Notes under the pieces: generated by a model
The model's database searches: none
What the model saw: the letters and a program-made list of their open reading frames with translations, nothing else
Told to the model about the DNA's origin: nothing
Part shown: positions 42,843 through 52,666 of the stretch, one piece after another
Position numbering within the stretch: position 1 is the stretch's first letter
Layout of the letters: the number at the start of each line of letters is the position of its first letter
Made by a program: the position numbers and the translations under genes
Assembly: GCA_963377175.1 (NCBI GenBank)
Contig: CAUJNA010001456.1
Location: forward strand, 1 to 64,000
Reading direction: 5' to 3'
Length of the DNA: 64,000 bases
Origin: Effrenium voratum
Taxonomy: Eukaryota; Sar; Dinophyceae; Suessiales; Symbiodiniaceae

Positions 42843-43336
42843 CTCTCTCTTTAGAGGAGGTTTTCCAAATGGCTTATATTCTACCTGAGAGGCTTCTGAC
42901 ACTCGTCCGTCCAGCATTTGACCTCGTCCTGCGAAGGATTCGAAGTCTAAAACGCTGCGTGCAGGCGTGTGGCTGCAAAATAGAGACCCCTAGATATGCT
43001 TGCAATTTGGCTCCAGGTTGCATTTCAAGCGAGCCAAGCTTTGCAGGGCTAAGGAAAAACAAAAAAAATCAAAAAAAGGGGTCCAAAAAAAAGGGGTCCC
43101 CGAAAAAAAGGGAAAAGGGGTTTCCTTTGGCAAAGCTTGACATCGCTTGAAATGCAACCTGGAGCCAAATTGCAGCGCATATCTAGGGGTCTCTATTTTG
43201 CAGCCACACGCCTGCACGCAGCGTTTTAGACTTCGAATCCTTCGCAGGACGAGGTCAAATGCTGGACGGACGAGTGCTAGAAGCCTCTCAGGTAGAATAT
43301 AAGCCATTTGGAAAACCCCTCTACAGAGAGAGGTTC
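42843..43336. repeat. Foldback repeat, third copy
   Basis: Left arm 42843-43053, loop rich in A runs and GGGGTCC, inverted right arm 43096-43336. It joins the viral sequence at GAGATGAAGAC/CTCTCTCTTTAGAGG. Confidence 0.92.
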
Positions 43337-44152
43337 GCCTGAGAACTGCTGAAAAGTCTTCTAAAGAGAGGGATACAGGGAATGCAGGGATTCCCTGCAG
43401 AAACCCTGCATTGAAATTCCCCCAGGATTTCTTGCTATACGCTTAATTTCTTCAACACAAGTGCCAACACAATTGCCACTCGTGTTCACATTTCTGCCGC
43501 GCCAAGCCGCTATACGCGCTTAATTTCAACATGTCGGATTACATGTCGGATGAACATGTTCTTGGCACTCCGGGTGCGCCACCCTGCCGAGCCCGCGCCA
43601 AGGGATTCTTCCCAGGAAAAAAAAATTCCAGTCCTCCCGTGGGGGGAGGACTGCAGCACGCTTTTTTTTGCCAATGGCTGCAAGGCCGCGCCTGCCCGGC
43701 ATTGAAGCCGCGCCAAGCCGCTGAACCCCCACTCTCCCCCGGGTCCATGCTATATGTGCTATATGTGCTATATGGGTCTTACACGCCAAGCCGCTGAACC
43801 CCCACTCTCCCCCGCGTCCATGCTATATGTGCTATATGTGCTATATGGGTCTTACACGCCAAGCCGCTGAACCCCCACTCTCCCCCAGCTCCTTGCTATA
43901 TGTACTATATGTGCTATATACTCTGTACGCGCGAAATCTGTACTATATATGCTATATAGGCCATATAGCACATATAGTACATATAGCATGGAATCCGGGG
44001 AGAGTGGATGTTCAGTGGCTTGCCTTGTGAGACCCATATAGCACATATAGCACATATAGCAAGGACCCGGGGGGGAGTGGATGTTCAGCGGGTTGCCGCG
44101 CCCTGCGTAGCCTCCCTGCCGCGCCCTGCGTAGACGCCAGCGTACGCGCCGC
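43337..44152. repeat. Hairpin-repeat block 3, first part (palindromic TATATG array)
   Basis: Shares the first 120 bp with 38262-38382. Contains CCAGTCCTCCCGTGGGGGGAGGACTG and the palindromic TATATG array at about 43747-44062 with the same TGTACGCGCGAAATCTGTAC centre. Confidence 0.88.
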
Positions 44153-44345
44153 ATGTTTGCATGGTTTTTGCATGTGGAACAGCTTGTTTTTTGCATGATT
44201 TTGCATGACATGATTTTGCATGACATGATTTTGCATGACATGATTTTGCATGATTTTGCATGGCATGATTTTGCATGGTTTTTGCACGTTTTTTCGCACG
44301 GTGTTGCATGTTGCACGTCTTTTCGCATGACATGTGCATGTGGCT
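44153..44345. repeat. TTTTGCATGA array, block 3
   Basis: Units TTTTGCATGACATGA and TTTTGCATGG; partner of 33273-33552. Confidence 0.88.
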
Positions 44346-44430
44346 CAACCCCGTGCCCCTCCCCCTGTTTTTTTTCCTGTCAGGCCGTACGTAGGTTCAT
44401 CCTGGAGCTGGAGAACTCCGAGGCAGGGCG

Positions 44431-44721
44431 GTGCCGAGCGGGCACCAGTAAGTAGCAGTGCCGAGCGGGCACTAGTAACTAGATGTGCCGAGCGGGCACG
44501 TGCCGAGCAGGCACAGGCAGTGCCGAGCGGGCACGTGCCGAGCTGGCACCCCAGTGCCGAGCGGGCACTTGTAGGAACCCCGGTGCCGAGCTGGCACCGT
44601 GGAGGGGGTGCAGTGCCGAGCGGGCACTAGTAACTAAATGTGCCGAGCAGGCACCGTGCCGAGCAGGCACCGTGCCGAGCAGGCACTAGATGTGCCGAGC
44701 GGGCACGTGCCGAGCTGGCAC
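44431..44721. repeat. Array of 14 GTGCCGAGCGGGCAC hairpins, block 3
   Basis: I count 14 copies with loop variants GAGCG, GAGCT and GAGCA in nearly the same order as block 1, so the arrays share ancestry and have gained or lost units. Confidence 0.9.
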
Positions 44722-44754
44722 CGTAGGAGCGCCAAGGCGTCCACTGTGGTTGAG

Positions 44755-45085
44755 TGGCTCGCCCAACCCCTTAGTACTGGCTCGCCCAACCGGCTCGCCC
44801 AAGTACGGGTTCGCCCAACTGGCTCGCCCAACCCCTTAGTACTGGCTCGCCCAACCTCGTTTGATGGCTCGCCCAACGGGTTCGCCCAACCTCGTTTGAT
44901 GGCTCGCCCAACGGCGTAGTACTGGCTCGCCCAACCCCTTAGTACTGGCTCGCCCAACTGGCTCGCCCAACTGGTTCGCCCAAGTACTGGCTCGCCCAAC
45001 GGCTTAGTACTGGCTCGCCCAACTGGTTCGCCCAAGTACGGGCTCGCCCAACTGGCTCGCCCAACCTCGTTTGATGGCTCGCCCC
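44755..45085. repeat. GGCTCGCCCAAC array, block 3
   Basis: About 18 GGCTCGCCCAAC or GGTTCGCCCAA units separated by CCTTAGTACT or CTCGTTTGAT. Confidence 0.88.
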
Positions 45086-45213
45086 ACGGGTTGGTCAGCG
45101 GCAAGTCCGAGTGCGCAAGACGTTCGTGTCGTCATTGAAGAGTTCGATACAGTGGAGGACAAAATCCTCCACTGCCAATTCCCGGCCGCACCTCCCTGGC
45201 GCGGGCCTGCCGT

Positions 45214-45328
45214 CAATCCTGTCGTGACCACAGGATTGCTCACTCAATCCTGTGTTGGGCCCAGGATTGCTCACTCAATCCTGTGTTGGGCACAGGATTG
45301 CCCCTGAATCCTGCGCTGGGCACAGATG
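45214..45328. repeat. CAATCCTG hairpins, block 3
   Basis: Three complete CAATCCTG/CAGGATTG hairpins and one decayed unit (GAATCCTGCGCTGGGCACAG). Confidence 0.88.
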
Positions 45329-46273
45329 GGCAGCGATGAAGAATTACGAGAATTTTAATGTGTCAGAGCGACACATTAAATCCTACCGCTTTCCAGGACA
45401 GCGAGGACGCGAGAGCGAGGTGCGCGCCTGCCCCTTAGTACTGGCTCGCCCAACTGGCTCGCCCAAGTACGGGTTCAGCGGCAAGTCCGCGAGTGCGCAA
45501 GACGTTCGTGTCGTACTGGAAGTATACCAGGAAGTGAAGGAAAATATCCTTCAATTCAAATTCCCTGGTGCGGGCAAAGTTCCGAGGCACTTCGTGTTCA
45601 CAGCCGAGCCTGCCCGGCATCGGAGCCCTGCCGAACCCGCGCCAAGGTCGAGATTCTTCCCAGCAAAAAAAAATGTCGAAGTTGTCGTCTAAGCCGACAA
45701 CTGTGAGAAAAAATTTCCAGTGGGGGGACAACTGCCTTCGGCGAACCTGCCCGGCAGAACCGCGCCAGCCCGCCGACATGGAGGGCACGCAGCTTCTCAC
45801 CAACTGCGAAGCAGTGTCCGGTTTTGCCGGCCACTGGCTCCATCGTGCGCAGGTCTCGCTTTTGACCGGCGAAATCGGTCATATTGCTGAAGGAGCTCAA
45901 ACGGTGAGCTCCTTCAAATTCGCAGGTCGGGTGTTGCGCTGGCGTTCGCCTGAGAATTTGCAGATTCTCACTGTTTGAGAAACTGCTGAAAAGTCTTCGA
46001 AGTGTACGAAGAAAACATCCACATGCCCCGTTACAAACGCCAACGTGCGGGCCTGGTGCGGGCCCTGTGACACGTGCGGAAACTTGTGCCGAAGAGGGGT
46101 TGGTGTGTCAAACACACCAACAAGCGGTGATGTCTGTGAGGGAAGTGTGTCAAAAACAAACACACTTCCCGAATCACATCTCCGAGCGGCCGGAACGCCA
46201 CGAAGGACCTGTGAGGGCGCGCTAAAGTACAACACCCCTGCGTTATGAATTATGACCTACTCCTAAGAAAAAC
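45329..46273. other. Hairpin-rich leader before the fibre gene
   Basis: Includes TGTGTCAGAGCGACACA (45359 region), GGAGCTCAAACGGTGAGCTCC (45891-45911), and two strong stems at 46099-46121 (GTTGGTGTGT/ACACACCAAC) and 46141-46169 (GGAAGTGTGT/ACACACTTCC). A short frame from ATG 45778 to 45978 (66 residues) exists but is built partly from these hairpins and is not supported as a gene. Confidence 0.6.
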
Positions 46274-49200
46274 ATGTTTGAAGGACCTGTCACCGGCAAC
46301 ATCCCGGAGGTCCTGGACAACGGAGAGGTGACTGACGGCACGCACGTCACCGCAGGGCAGCTGGCCCTGGCTCTCACGCCGTACGCTCAAGTAACGGACC
46401 TGGCGGTGAACACGGCAGCCGCCGGCAACAACGCGGCGGCCATCCAGTCCCTGGACGCCCGAGTCACCGCAGAGCTGGCCTCAAAGCTGGACAGCAGCGC
46501 GCTGGCGCCGGCGATTGCGCCCCTGGCCACGGCGGCGGCCCTGGCCACCACGGACGGGCAGGTGGCCGCGCACGGAAGCAGCATCGCCGCGCTGCAGAGC
46601 TCGCTGACCACGGGCCTCTCCAACAAGGCAGACCAGTCGGCCTTCGACGTGCTGGAGGGCGTGGTGGCGACGAAGAGCACCCCGGACGGCGTGGACCTGA
46701 AGCTGTCCAACTACAGCACCACGGCGGCCATGAACGGCTCCATCGCCTCGGCCAACAACGCCACGCTGGCCACGGTGGCCGCCAACTACGGCCTCAAGAC
46801 GGTGGTGGACCAGCACTCCCTGGACATAGCGGCGAGGATCACGCCGCTGGAGGTGGACACCAAGGTGGCCAACGCTCTCCTGGGGGCCGTCACCGCCGCG
46901 GCGCTGGCCTCCGAGCTCGCGAGCAGAGACGCCACCATCTCGGGGCTGCAGGCCTCCAAGGCGGACGCCAGCGCACTGACCGCGTACGCCCTGCTCTCGG
47001 CCGTGGACACTTCCTCCGAGGTGGACTCAAAGATCTCGACCGCTCTCCTGGGCGCCGTCACCACGGCAGCCCTGGACGCCGCCCTCGCCGGCAAGGCGGA
47101 CGCAAGCGCGCTGGCCTCCCTGCTCTCCGCGGTGGACGGACTTCCACTGGAGGTAGACACCAAAATAGCAAATGCGCTGCTGGGCCTCGCCACCGAGGCC
47201 TTCGTCGCAGCGCAGCTTGCTAGCCGGGACGCCAGCATCACGGCGCTCCAGGCCTCCAAGGCCGACGCGGCGCTGCTGGCCTCGTACGCCACGAACGCCG
47301 CGCTCTCCGCCAGCGAGACCGCGCTCCAGAGCGCCCTCGACGCAATCCTCGCGGAGCTCGCCGCCCTGCAGCTTTCCGGCGGCGGAGTTGTTAACGCGCC
47401 GGCCTGGGCGGGCTTCACAACTTGGGAGCTCCTTCGCGGAAGCAACGTCGTTCGCAACCTGCATTTCGTGGCTCCTCTCTCTGCTGCGCTTGCCAACGGC
47501 GACGACACGCTGGGCATCACGGCAGACTGCTACTCCACGGCGGGCACTGACGCTGCCATAACAGCAGCCCTGCTGGCCTACTACACCTCGGCGCAGGTAG
47601 ACGCGCTGTTGGGAGACTACCGCACAGGGCCAGCGCAGGACGCTGAGACGACCAGCGCCATCACAGCCGCGCTGCTGGCCTACTACACCACGGCGCAGGT
47701 AGACGCGCTGTTGGGAGATTACCGCACGGCGAGCGCGCAGGACACGCAGACGCAGGCGGCCATCGCGGGCGCGCTGCTGGCCTACCGGACGGGCCCGGAC
47801 CAGGACGTGTTCACGACCAACCAAATCACCTCGGCGCTGGTGGCGTACCGTTCAGCCGCAGACCAGTACACGGCGACGGCCTCGAGCATCGCCGCCGCGC
47901 TGCTCAGCCACTACACCATCGCGCAAGTAGACGGCCTCCTCGCCGGCAAGCTCGGAGTCGCGGAGGCAGCCTCTGCGCTGCAGATAGCAGTGCGCTTTCC
48001 GGACGACGGAGGGGCCGACAAGGTGGTGGCCGCCATAGGAGAGCAGATCCTGGGCCCCACGGACGTCTCGCTGTCAAACTGGACGGTTCGCCCCAGCAGC
48101 GGCTGCAGCGTGGTCCTGGCCACGCACACCGCGGGAGTGAGCGTGGACGGCTACACCCTGACCCTGGCGGCGAACCCGTGGAACATCGTGCGCACCTACA
48201 ACTTGACGCCCGGCAGAGAGCTGCTCTTCGCCTGCCGCTACCGGCTCGGCACGGCCTCCAACTTCGTGGTGTACATGTCCGAGGCCGACAACGTCTACGA
48301 CCCGTTGTACGGCAGCTTCGCGGGCGACCAGGGCGTTTGGAGCACGGCCAAGATGTACTTCACCGTGCCGCCCAACGGAGTGGCGAAGCTGCACTTCGGG
48401 GCGCACTTCCAGGCGCCGGGCCTGCCCAACCAAACGGCAGGAACGGTGGACGTCTACGGCCTCCAGATCCTGGACGCAACCCTGGAGACCGGCAACACAG
48501 CGGAGGAGGACACGGCGGCCTCGGCGCTGCTGCTGAAGCACGAGTTCCTCGACGGAGGGGCCGACGACGTCACGCTGGCCACCCTGGGCGAGGTGCTGCT
48601 GGAGCCCACGCTCACCACGCTAGGAAATTTCCTGGTGCGCTCCAACAGCCAGAGCTCCGTGGCCTCGGCCAGCTTCACGGTGGGAGGCTTCCAGCTGGAG
48701 GGCTACGCCATGACCATGAGCGCCTTCGCCTGGAACATCGTGCGCACCTACACGCTGACGCCGGGGAGACGCTACTCCTTCGGCTGCCGGTACCGGCTGG
48801 GCACGGCCTCCAACTGGGTGATGTACGTCAGCGCGGCCGACAACGACTACGTGGGCGTCACCGGCACCTTCCTCGGCACGCCCTCGCAGGGTGTCTGGAG
48901 CACGGCGCGCCTGGATTTCTCGGTGCCGCCGGGCGGAATCGCGAAGCTGCACCTCGGAGCCTTCGGCGGGTCTATCCCCGGGCTGGTGCAGCAGTCGGCG
49001 GGCACGCTGGACCTGTACAGCATGCAGATCAGGGCCAGCGCCTTCGAGGGATAGTCTGTCTCGGTAACGGACCTGCTGGCGGACTCGCTGGCCCTCACGG
49101 GCTCGGCCACGCTGGACGGGCTCACCGCGCAGGGCAACGTGGGCTGCGACCAGTTGCTGTGCAACGACGTGAACTGCACCGACGTGTTCACCACGGGCGT

Positions 49201-50307
49201 GGACGCCTCGGGCGCAGTCTCCTGCGCTGCGCTCACAGCCACCGGCACCGTCGCCGGGGCCACGCTGTCGTCCACGGGGGCCGTGTCAGGCAGCTCGCTG
49301 AGCATCAGCGGCGCGGCCAGCGTGGGCCTGCTGAGCTCCGACACAGGAATCACGGGCAGCACACTCACCATCAACAACACGGCCAACGCCGGGAACTTCA
49401 CCACGGTGGGCGACGTGTCCACGGGGACATTGACGGCCTCGGGCGCAGCGACGGCGGCGAGCTTCGCAGCCACCGGCGCGCTCACGGGCGCCACGCTGAC
49501 CATCACCGGGCGGCCTCCGCGGGCCCGCTGGACTGCGAGAGCCTGGACTGCACCTTCACGGCCACGAGCGGCGGAGTGTCGACGGGCAGCGTGGTGTGCG
49601 GCGACGTGACGAGCTCGGGCACGGTCTCCGCGCCGCAGCTCTTCGCGTCCAACACGCTCACCGTGACCAACACCTCCGACTTCTCGGACGATCTCTTCCT
49701 GACGAAGAACTGGGCGGGCTGGAGCAAGCTGCAAGTGTCCAACAACAGCGCGGCCCCCGACAGCGGCCCGGAGCTGCGGCTGCTGGGCAACCAGAGCGCG
49801 CGTGTCTTCCTGGAGCGGGACGGCGGGGCGCACCAGTGCGAGCTCATCATGATCAACGACGAGGCGCTGGTGCAGACCAAGAGCCTCTCCACGCAGCTGT
49901 CCCTGACCACGAACCAGAGGAACCCCGGCTGCCTGGTGATTGCGGGCAACACGGGCAACGTGGTCTGCAACACGAGCTTCACGAATTTGTCGGACAGCCG
50001 GGTGAAGACGGAGATGGCTGAGGCCGACGTGGCGGAGCTCCAGCAGCTCTTCGACTCCGTGGAGGCCAAGCAGTACAAGCGCCCGGACATGAACGAGGAC
50101 TTGAGGCTGGGCTTCGCCTCGGACGACTTCGCAGGAACAACGTGGAAGAATTTGACGGGCACCGCCCGGTGGAGCGACGGCACGGAGATGGTTACTCTCG
50201 ACTACTCTCACCTCACCAGCGTGCTCTGGGGGGTGTGCAAGGGCTTCCAGGCCCGGCTGGACGCGGTGGAAGCCTGGCAGGCGCAGCGGGGGCCGAAGAA
50301 CAAGTAG
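46274..50307 (+). pseudogene. Trimeric fibre with duplicated jelly-roll domain and C-terminal S74 chaperone
   Basis: About 1,340 codons. Residues 1-400 are coiled-coil/heptad Ala-rich shaft (ALASELASRDATISGLQASK repeats); about 430-560 has phage-fibre units (LLAYYTTAQVDALLGDYRT); about 572-750 and 753-926 are two copies of a beta-sandwich, carbohydrate-binding-like domain (WNIVRTYNLTPGR..CRYRLGTASNF and WNIVRTYTLTPGR..CRYRLGTASNW). After an in-frame TAG at 49052-49054 the same frame continues with LTGATLTITG-type beta-helix repeats, shifts frame near 49510, and ends with SDSRVKTEMAEAD...LGFASDDF, an S74 intramolecular chaperone domain (Ser and the R-x-K pair) that trims and trimerises tailspikes. 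Likely a receptor-binding fibre. The stop and the frameshift would disable this copy if real. Confidence 0.85.
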
Positions 50308-50308
50308 C

Positions 50309-50435
50309 TGTGCAGGCCTCCCTGCGTCCAGGGAACCTTGCTCAAGCTCCTTTTTGGGGCAAGAAGTAGGTGTGTGCAGGCCTCCTCGCATCCGCGGAAC
50401 CTTGCTCAAGCTCCTTTTTGGGGCAACAAAGCTAA
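50309..50435 (+). terminator. Duplicated hairpin plus T-tract between fibre and integrase
   Basis: Two tandem 62-65-bp units: CAGGCCTCC-loop-GGAACCTTG stem, then CTCAAGCTCCTTTTTGGGGCAA. The second unit ends directly at the integrase ATG (CTAAATGG). The same stem plus CCTTTTT lies in the decayed copy at 31556-31605. Confidence 0.65.
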
Positions 50436-51030
50436 ATGGAGGCGCTGAGGGACCTGGCCGACGACTTCAACGTGAGGGACCCGCGGAAGCTGTACCGACT
50501 CGCGAGGCAGCGCGCCCTCGACGTGACGCAGGCCATGGCCTTCGAGGCGCTGAAGGCCGACGTGGGCCGGCAGGTGCAGGCGCCCCGGCCGCGCGCGCTG
50601 GGCAAGTCGGCCGCCGAGGGGCCGAACGACCGGCTGCAGGCCGACCTGATCGACTTCAGCCAGAACACGCGGGGGAAGACGAAGTACGGCCTGGTGGTGA
50701 TGGACGTCTTCACCCGGGAGGCCGCCGTGGAACCTCTGCAGAACCAAGAACGCCGAGACGGTGGGCCGCGCCACCAAGCGCGCCGCGCGGGAGCTGACGG
50801 GGGACGACGGGAACTTCGTGGTCACGACGGACCTGGGCAACGAGTTCGCCACGCTGGACCGGGAGCTGCCGGCGGAAGCCGTGCACCGCACGAAGCGGCC
50901 CGAGGACCGCAACGCCATCGCCGTGGTGGACCGGGGCATCCAGACGCTGAAGAAGGACCTGGCCACGAGGGTGGCGCGCAAGGGGGGGCAGTGGAGCGAC
51001 CACTTGAAGGCGGGCGCCTGGGGCCTTAAA

Positions 51031-51085
<55 letters not shown>

Positions 51086-51119
51086 AAAAAAAAAAAAAAA
51101 AAAAAAAACCCAAAAAAAG

Positions 51120-51152
<33 letters not shown>

Positions 51153-51540
51153 GCGCGGGCCCACGTGACGGTAGCCCGGGCGCCCCGAGGAGTGGAGAGG
51201 CAGCGGCCACGGAGTTCAGGTCCTCCAAGACAACGGCGACAAGTTCCAGCACAACAAGGACCTCACCGGCGGGCGGTGAGGCGTGTGTGGGGAACGCGGG
51301 CGCTTTCCGAGCACCGACGAACGCGGCGAGGAGCTTCAACCCTCAGTACGGCGACGTGCAGCGGCTGGGGGCCGTGGACTCCATGACCGGAGGGCCGGGA
51401 GACCCTGCTGAAGCTGGCGCTGCCGGCGCCGGGCAGCGGCAACGCGGCGGGCCGGCTGACGAGACGCAGGCCGGCGGCTGTGAGGCAGCTGGACGACTTC
51501 CTGGCGCCTCCGAGGCCCAGGACCCTCGACTAGTTTGAAA
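50436..51540 (+). pseudogene. rve-type (retroviral-like) integrase, frameshifted and split by an A-rich tract
   Basis: The N-terminal helical region (MEALRDLADDFNVRDPRKLY) leads to the catalytic core: LQADLIDFSQNTRGKTKYG (first Asp), VVMDVFTREAAVEPL, a frameshift near 50745, then VVTTDLGNEFATLD (second Asp) and NAIAVVDRGIQTLKKDL, where the usual Glu is Asp. The core is cut at 51028 by a 124-nt A-rich tract. After 51152 the C-terminal part resumes: lysine/asparagine phrases like LQDNGDKFQHNKDLTGG and APTNAARSFNPQYGDVQRLG, typical of Polinton integrase ends. The enzyme would integrate viral DNA into the host. Polintons and adintoviruses use this integrase type, which is the main reason for naming the group. 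Confidence 0.85.
51028..51151. repeat. 124-nt A-rich tract inside the integrase gene
   Basis: Near-pure A, broken only by single C, CCC and G interruptions. It lies between two parts of one domain, so it is an insertion, a slippage expansion or an assembly artefact. Confidence 0.9.
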
Positions 51541-51770
51541 ATGATTTTTAGGCACGCTCAGGCCTCTGCATTTCCGCGGTGATCGGACCCGTTTTGGCGC
51601 AAAAAAAAACTTTGATCACACTCAAGTTTGCCTGATCGAGCGTGCGCAGGCTGGGGGGAAATTCCCGGAGCCTGCTCAGCTCCTTTTTGGTGCTCGGGGA
51701 AACCAACGGGTTGGGCGAACCAATCAAAGCGGGGCTGGCATGGGCAAACCGTGCAAAACCCGTGCAAAAG
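51541..51770 (+). terminator. Intergenic hairpin region after integrase
   Basis: CTCAGGCCTCTGCATTTCCGCGG and CAGGCTGGGGGGAAATTCCCGGAGCCTG (51648-51676) followed by CTCAGCTCCTTTTTGG resemble the stem plus T-tract gene ends seen elsewhere in this virus. Confidence 0.5.
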
Positions 51771-51965
51771 CTATTCCTCTAGCGCCTACATTGATGTAGG
51801 CACTGTAAGAATAGCATTTTTGTGGCGCAAAACCGTGCAAAACGAGCTGTTCTTCCAGGGTCTATATTGATATAGGGCCTGGAAGAATGGCATTTTTGTT
51901 GCGCAAAACCGTGCAACACGAGCTATTCTTCTAGTGTCTATATTGATATAGGCACTGGAAGAATC
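51771..51965. repeat. Three 44-nt CTATT...AATAG hairpins with 74-bp period
   Basis: Each unit is CTATT(6-9 nt)(A)G(G/T)(G/C)(C/T)CTA(C/T)A-TTGA-T(G/A)TAG... with long complementary arms, separated by CATTTTTGTGGCGCAAAACCGTGCAAAACGAG. Same family as 61150-61490. Confidence 0.88.
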
Positions 51966-52027
51966 GCATTTTTTCAGCGCAAAACCGCACAAATGTCCCT
52001 GGGTTTGGCTCCACTCTCCCCCAGCTC

Positions 52028-52469
52028 CATGCTATATGTGCTATATGTGCTATATGGACGCCAACCCGCTGAACCTCCACTCTCCCCCGGGTCCTTGCTA
52101 TATGTGCTATATGTGCTATATCTCACAAGACAACCCACTGAACATCCTCTCTCCCCCAGCTCCTTGCTATATGTACTATATGTGCTATATACTCTGTACG
52201 CGCGAAATCTGTACTATATGTGCTATATAGGGGCCATATAGCACATATAGTACATATAGCATGGACCCGTGGGGGAGTGGATGTTCAGTGGGTTGTCTTG
52301 TGAGATATAGCACATATAGTACATATAGCATGGACCCGGGGGGGAGTGGATGTTCAGTGGGTTGTCTTGTGAGATATAGCACATATAGTACATATAGCAA
52401 GGAACCCGGGGGGAGTGGATGTTCAGTGGGTTGCCTTGTGAGATATAGCACATATAGTACATATAGCAT
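52028..52469. repeat. Palindromic TATATG array, fourth occurrence
   Basis: Forward units at 52028-52180, centre at about 52195-52240 (TGTACGCGCGAAATCTGTAC), inverted units to 52469. It separates the integrase from the SF3-like ATPase gene end. Confidence 0.88.
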
Positions 52470-52666
52470 GGACCCGGGGGGGGTGGAGCGGGTCAGCGCG
52501 CCCAATTGTGCGTCTTTGGGCAAGACGGCCTCACGAGCCCGGCAAGGGTGTGCGCCAGAGCGGTCAGCGCGCCCAACTGTGCGTCTTTGGGCAAGGCTGA
52601 TCTGTATGCGTTCGGTCGGGCTTCTGCCTGGTCTGTGCCCTTAAAAGGCAGGCCCCGTGTCGCGAA

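Noticed and set aside
45778..45978. 66-residue frame MEGTQLLTNCEAV... before the fibre gene
   Set aside because: Part of it is built from small palindromes in the leader; no homologue in the other blocks.
48847..50409. A 520-residue minus-strand frame opposite the fibre gene
   Set aside because: Antisense shadow; the plus strand has the fibre repeats and the S74 domain.
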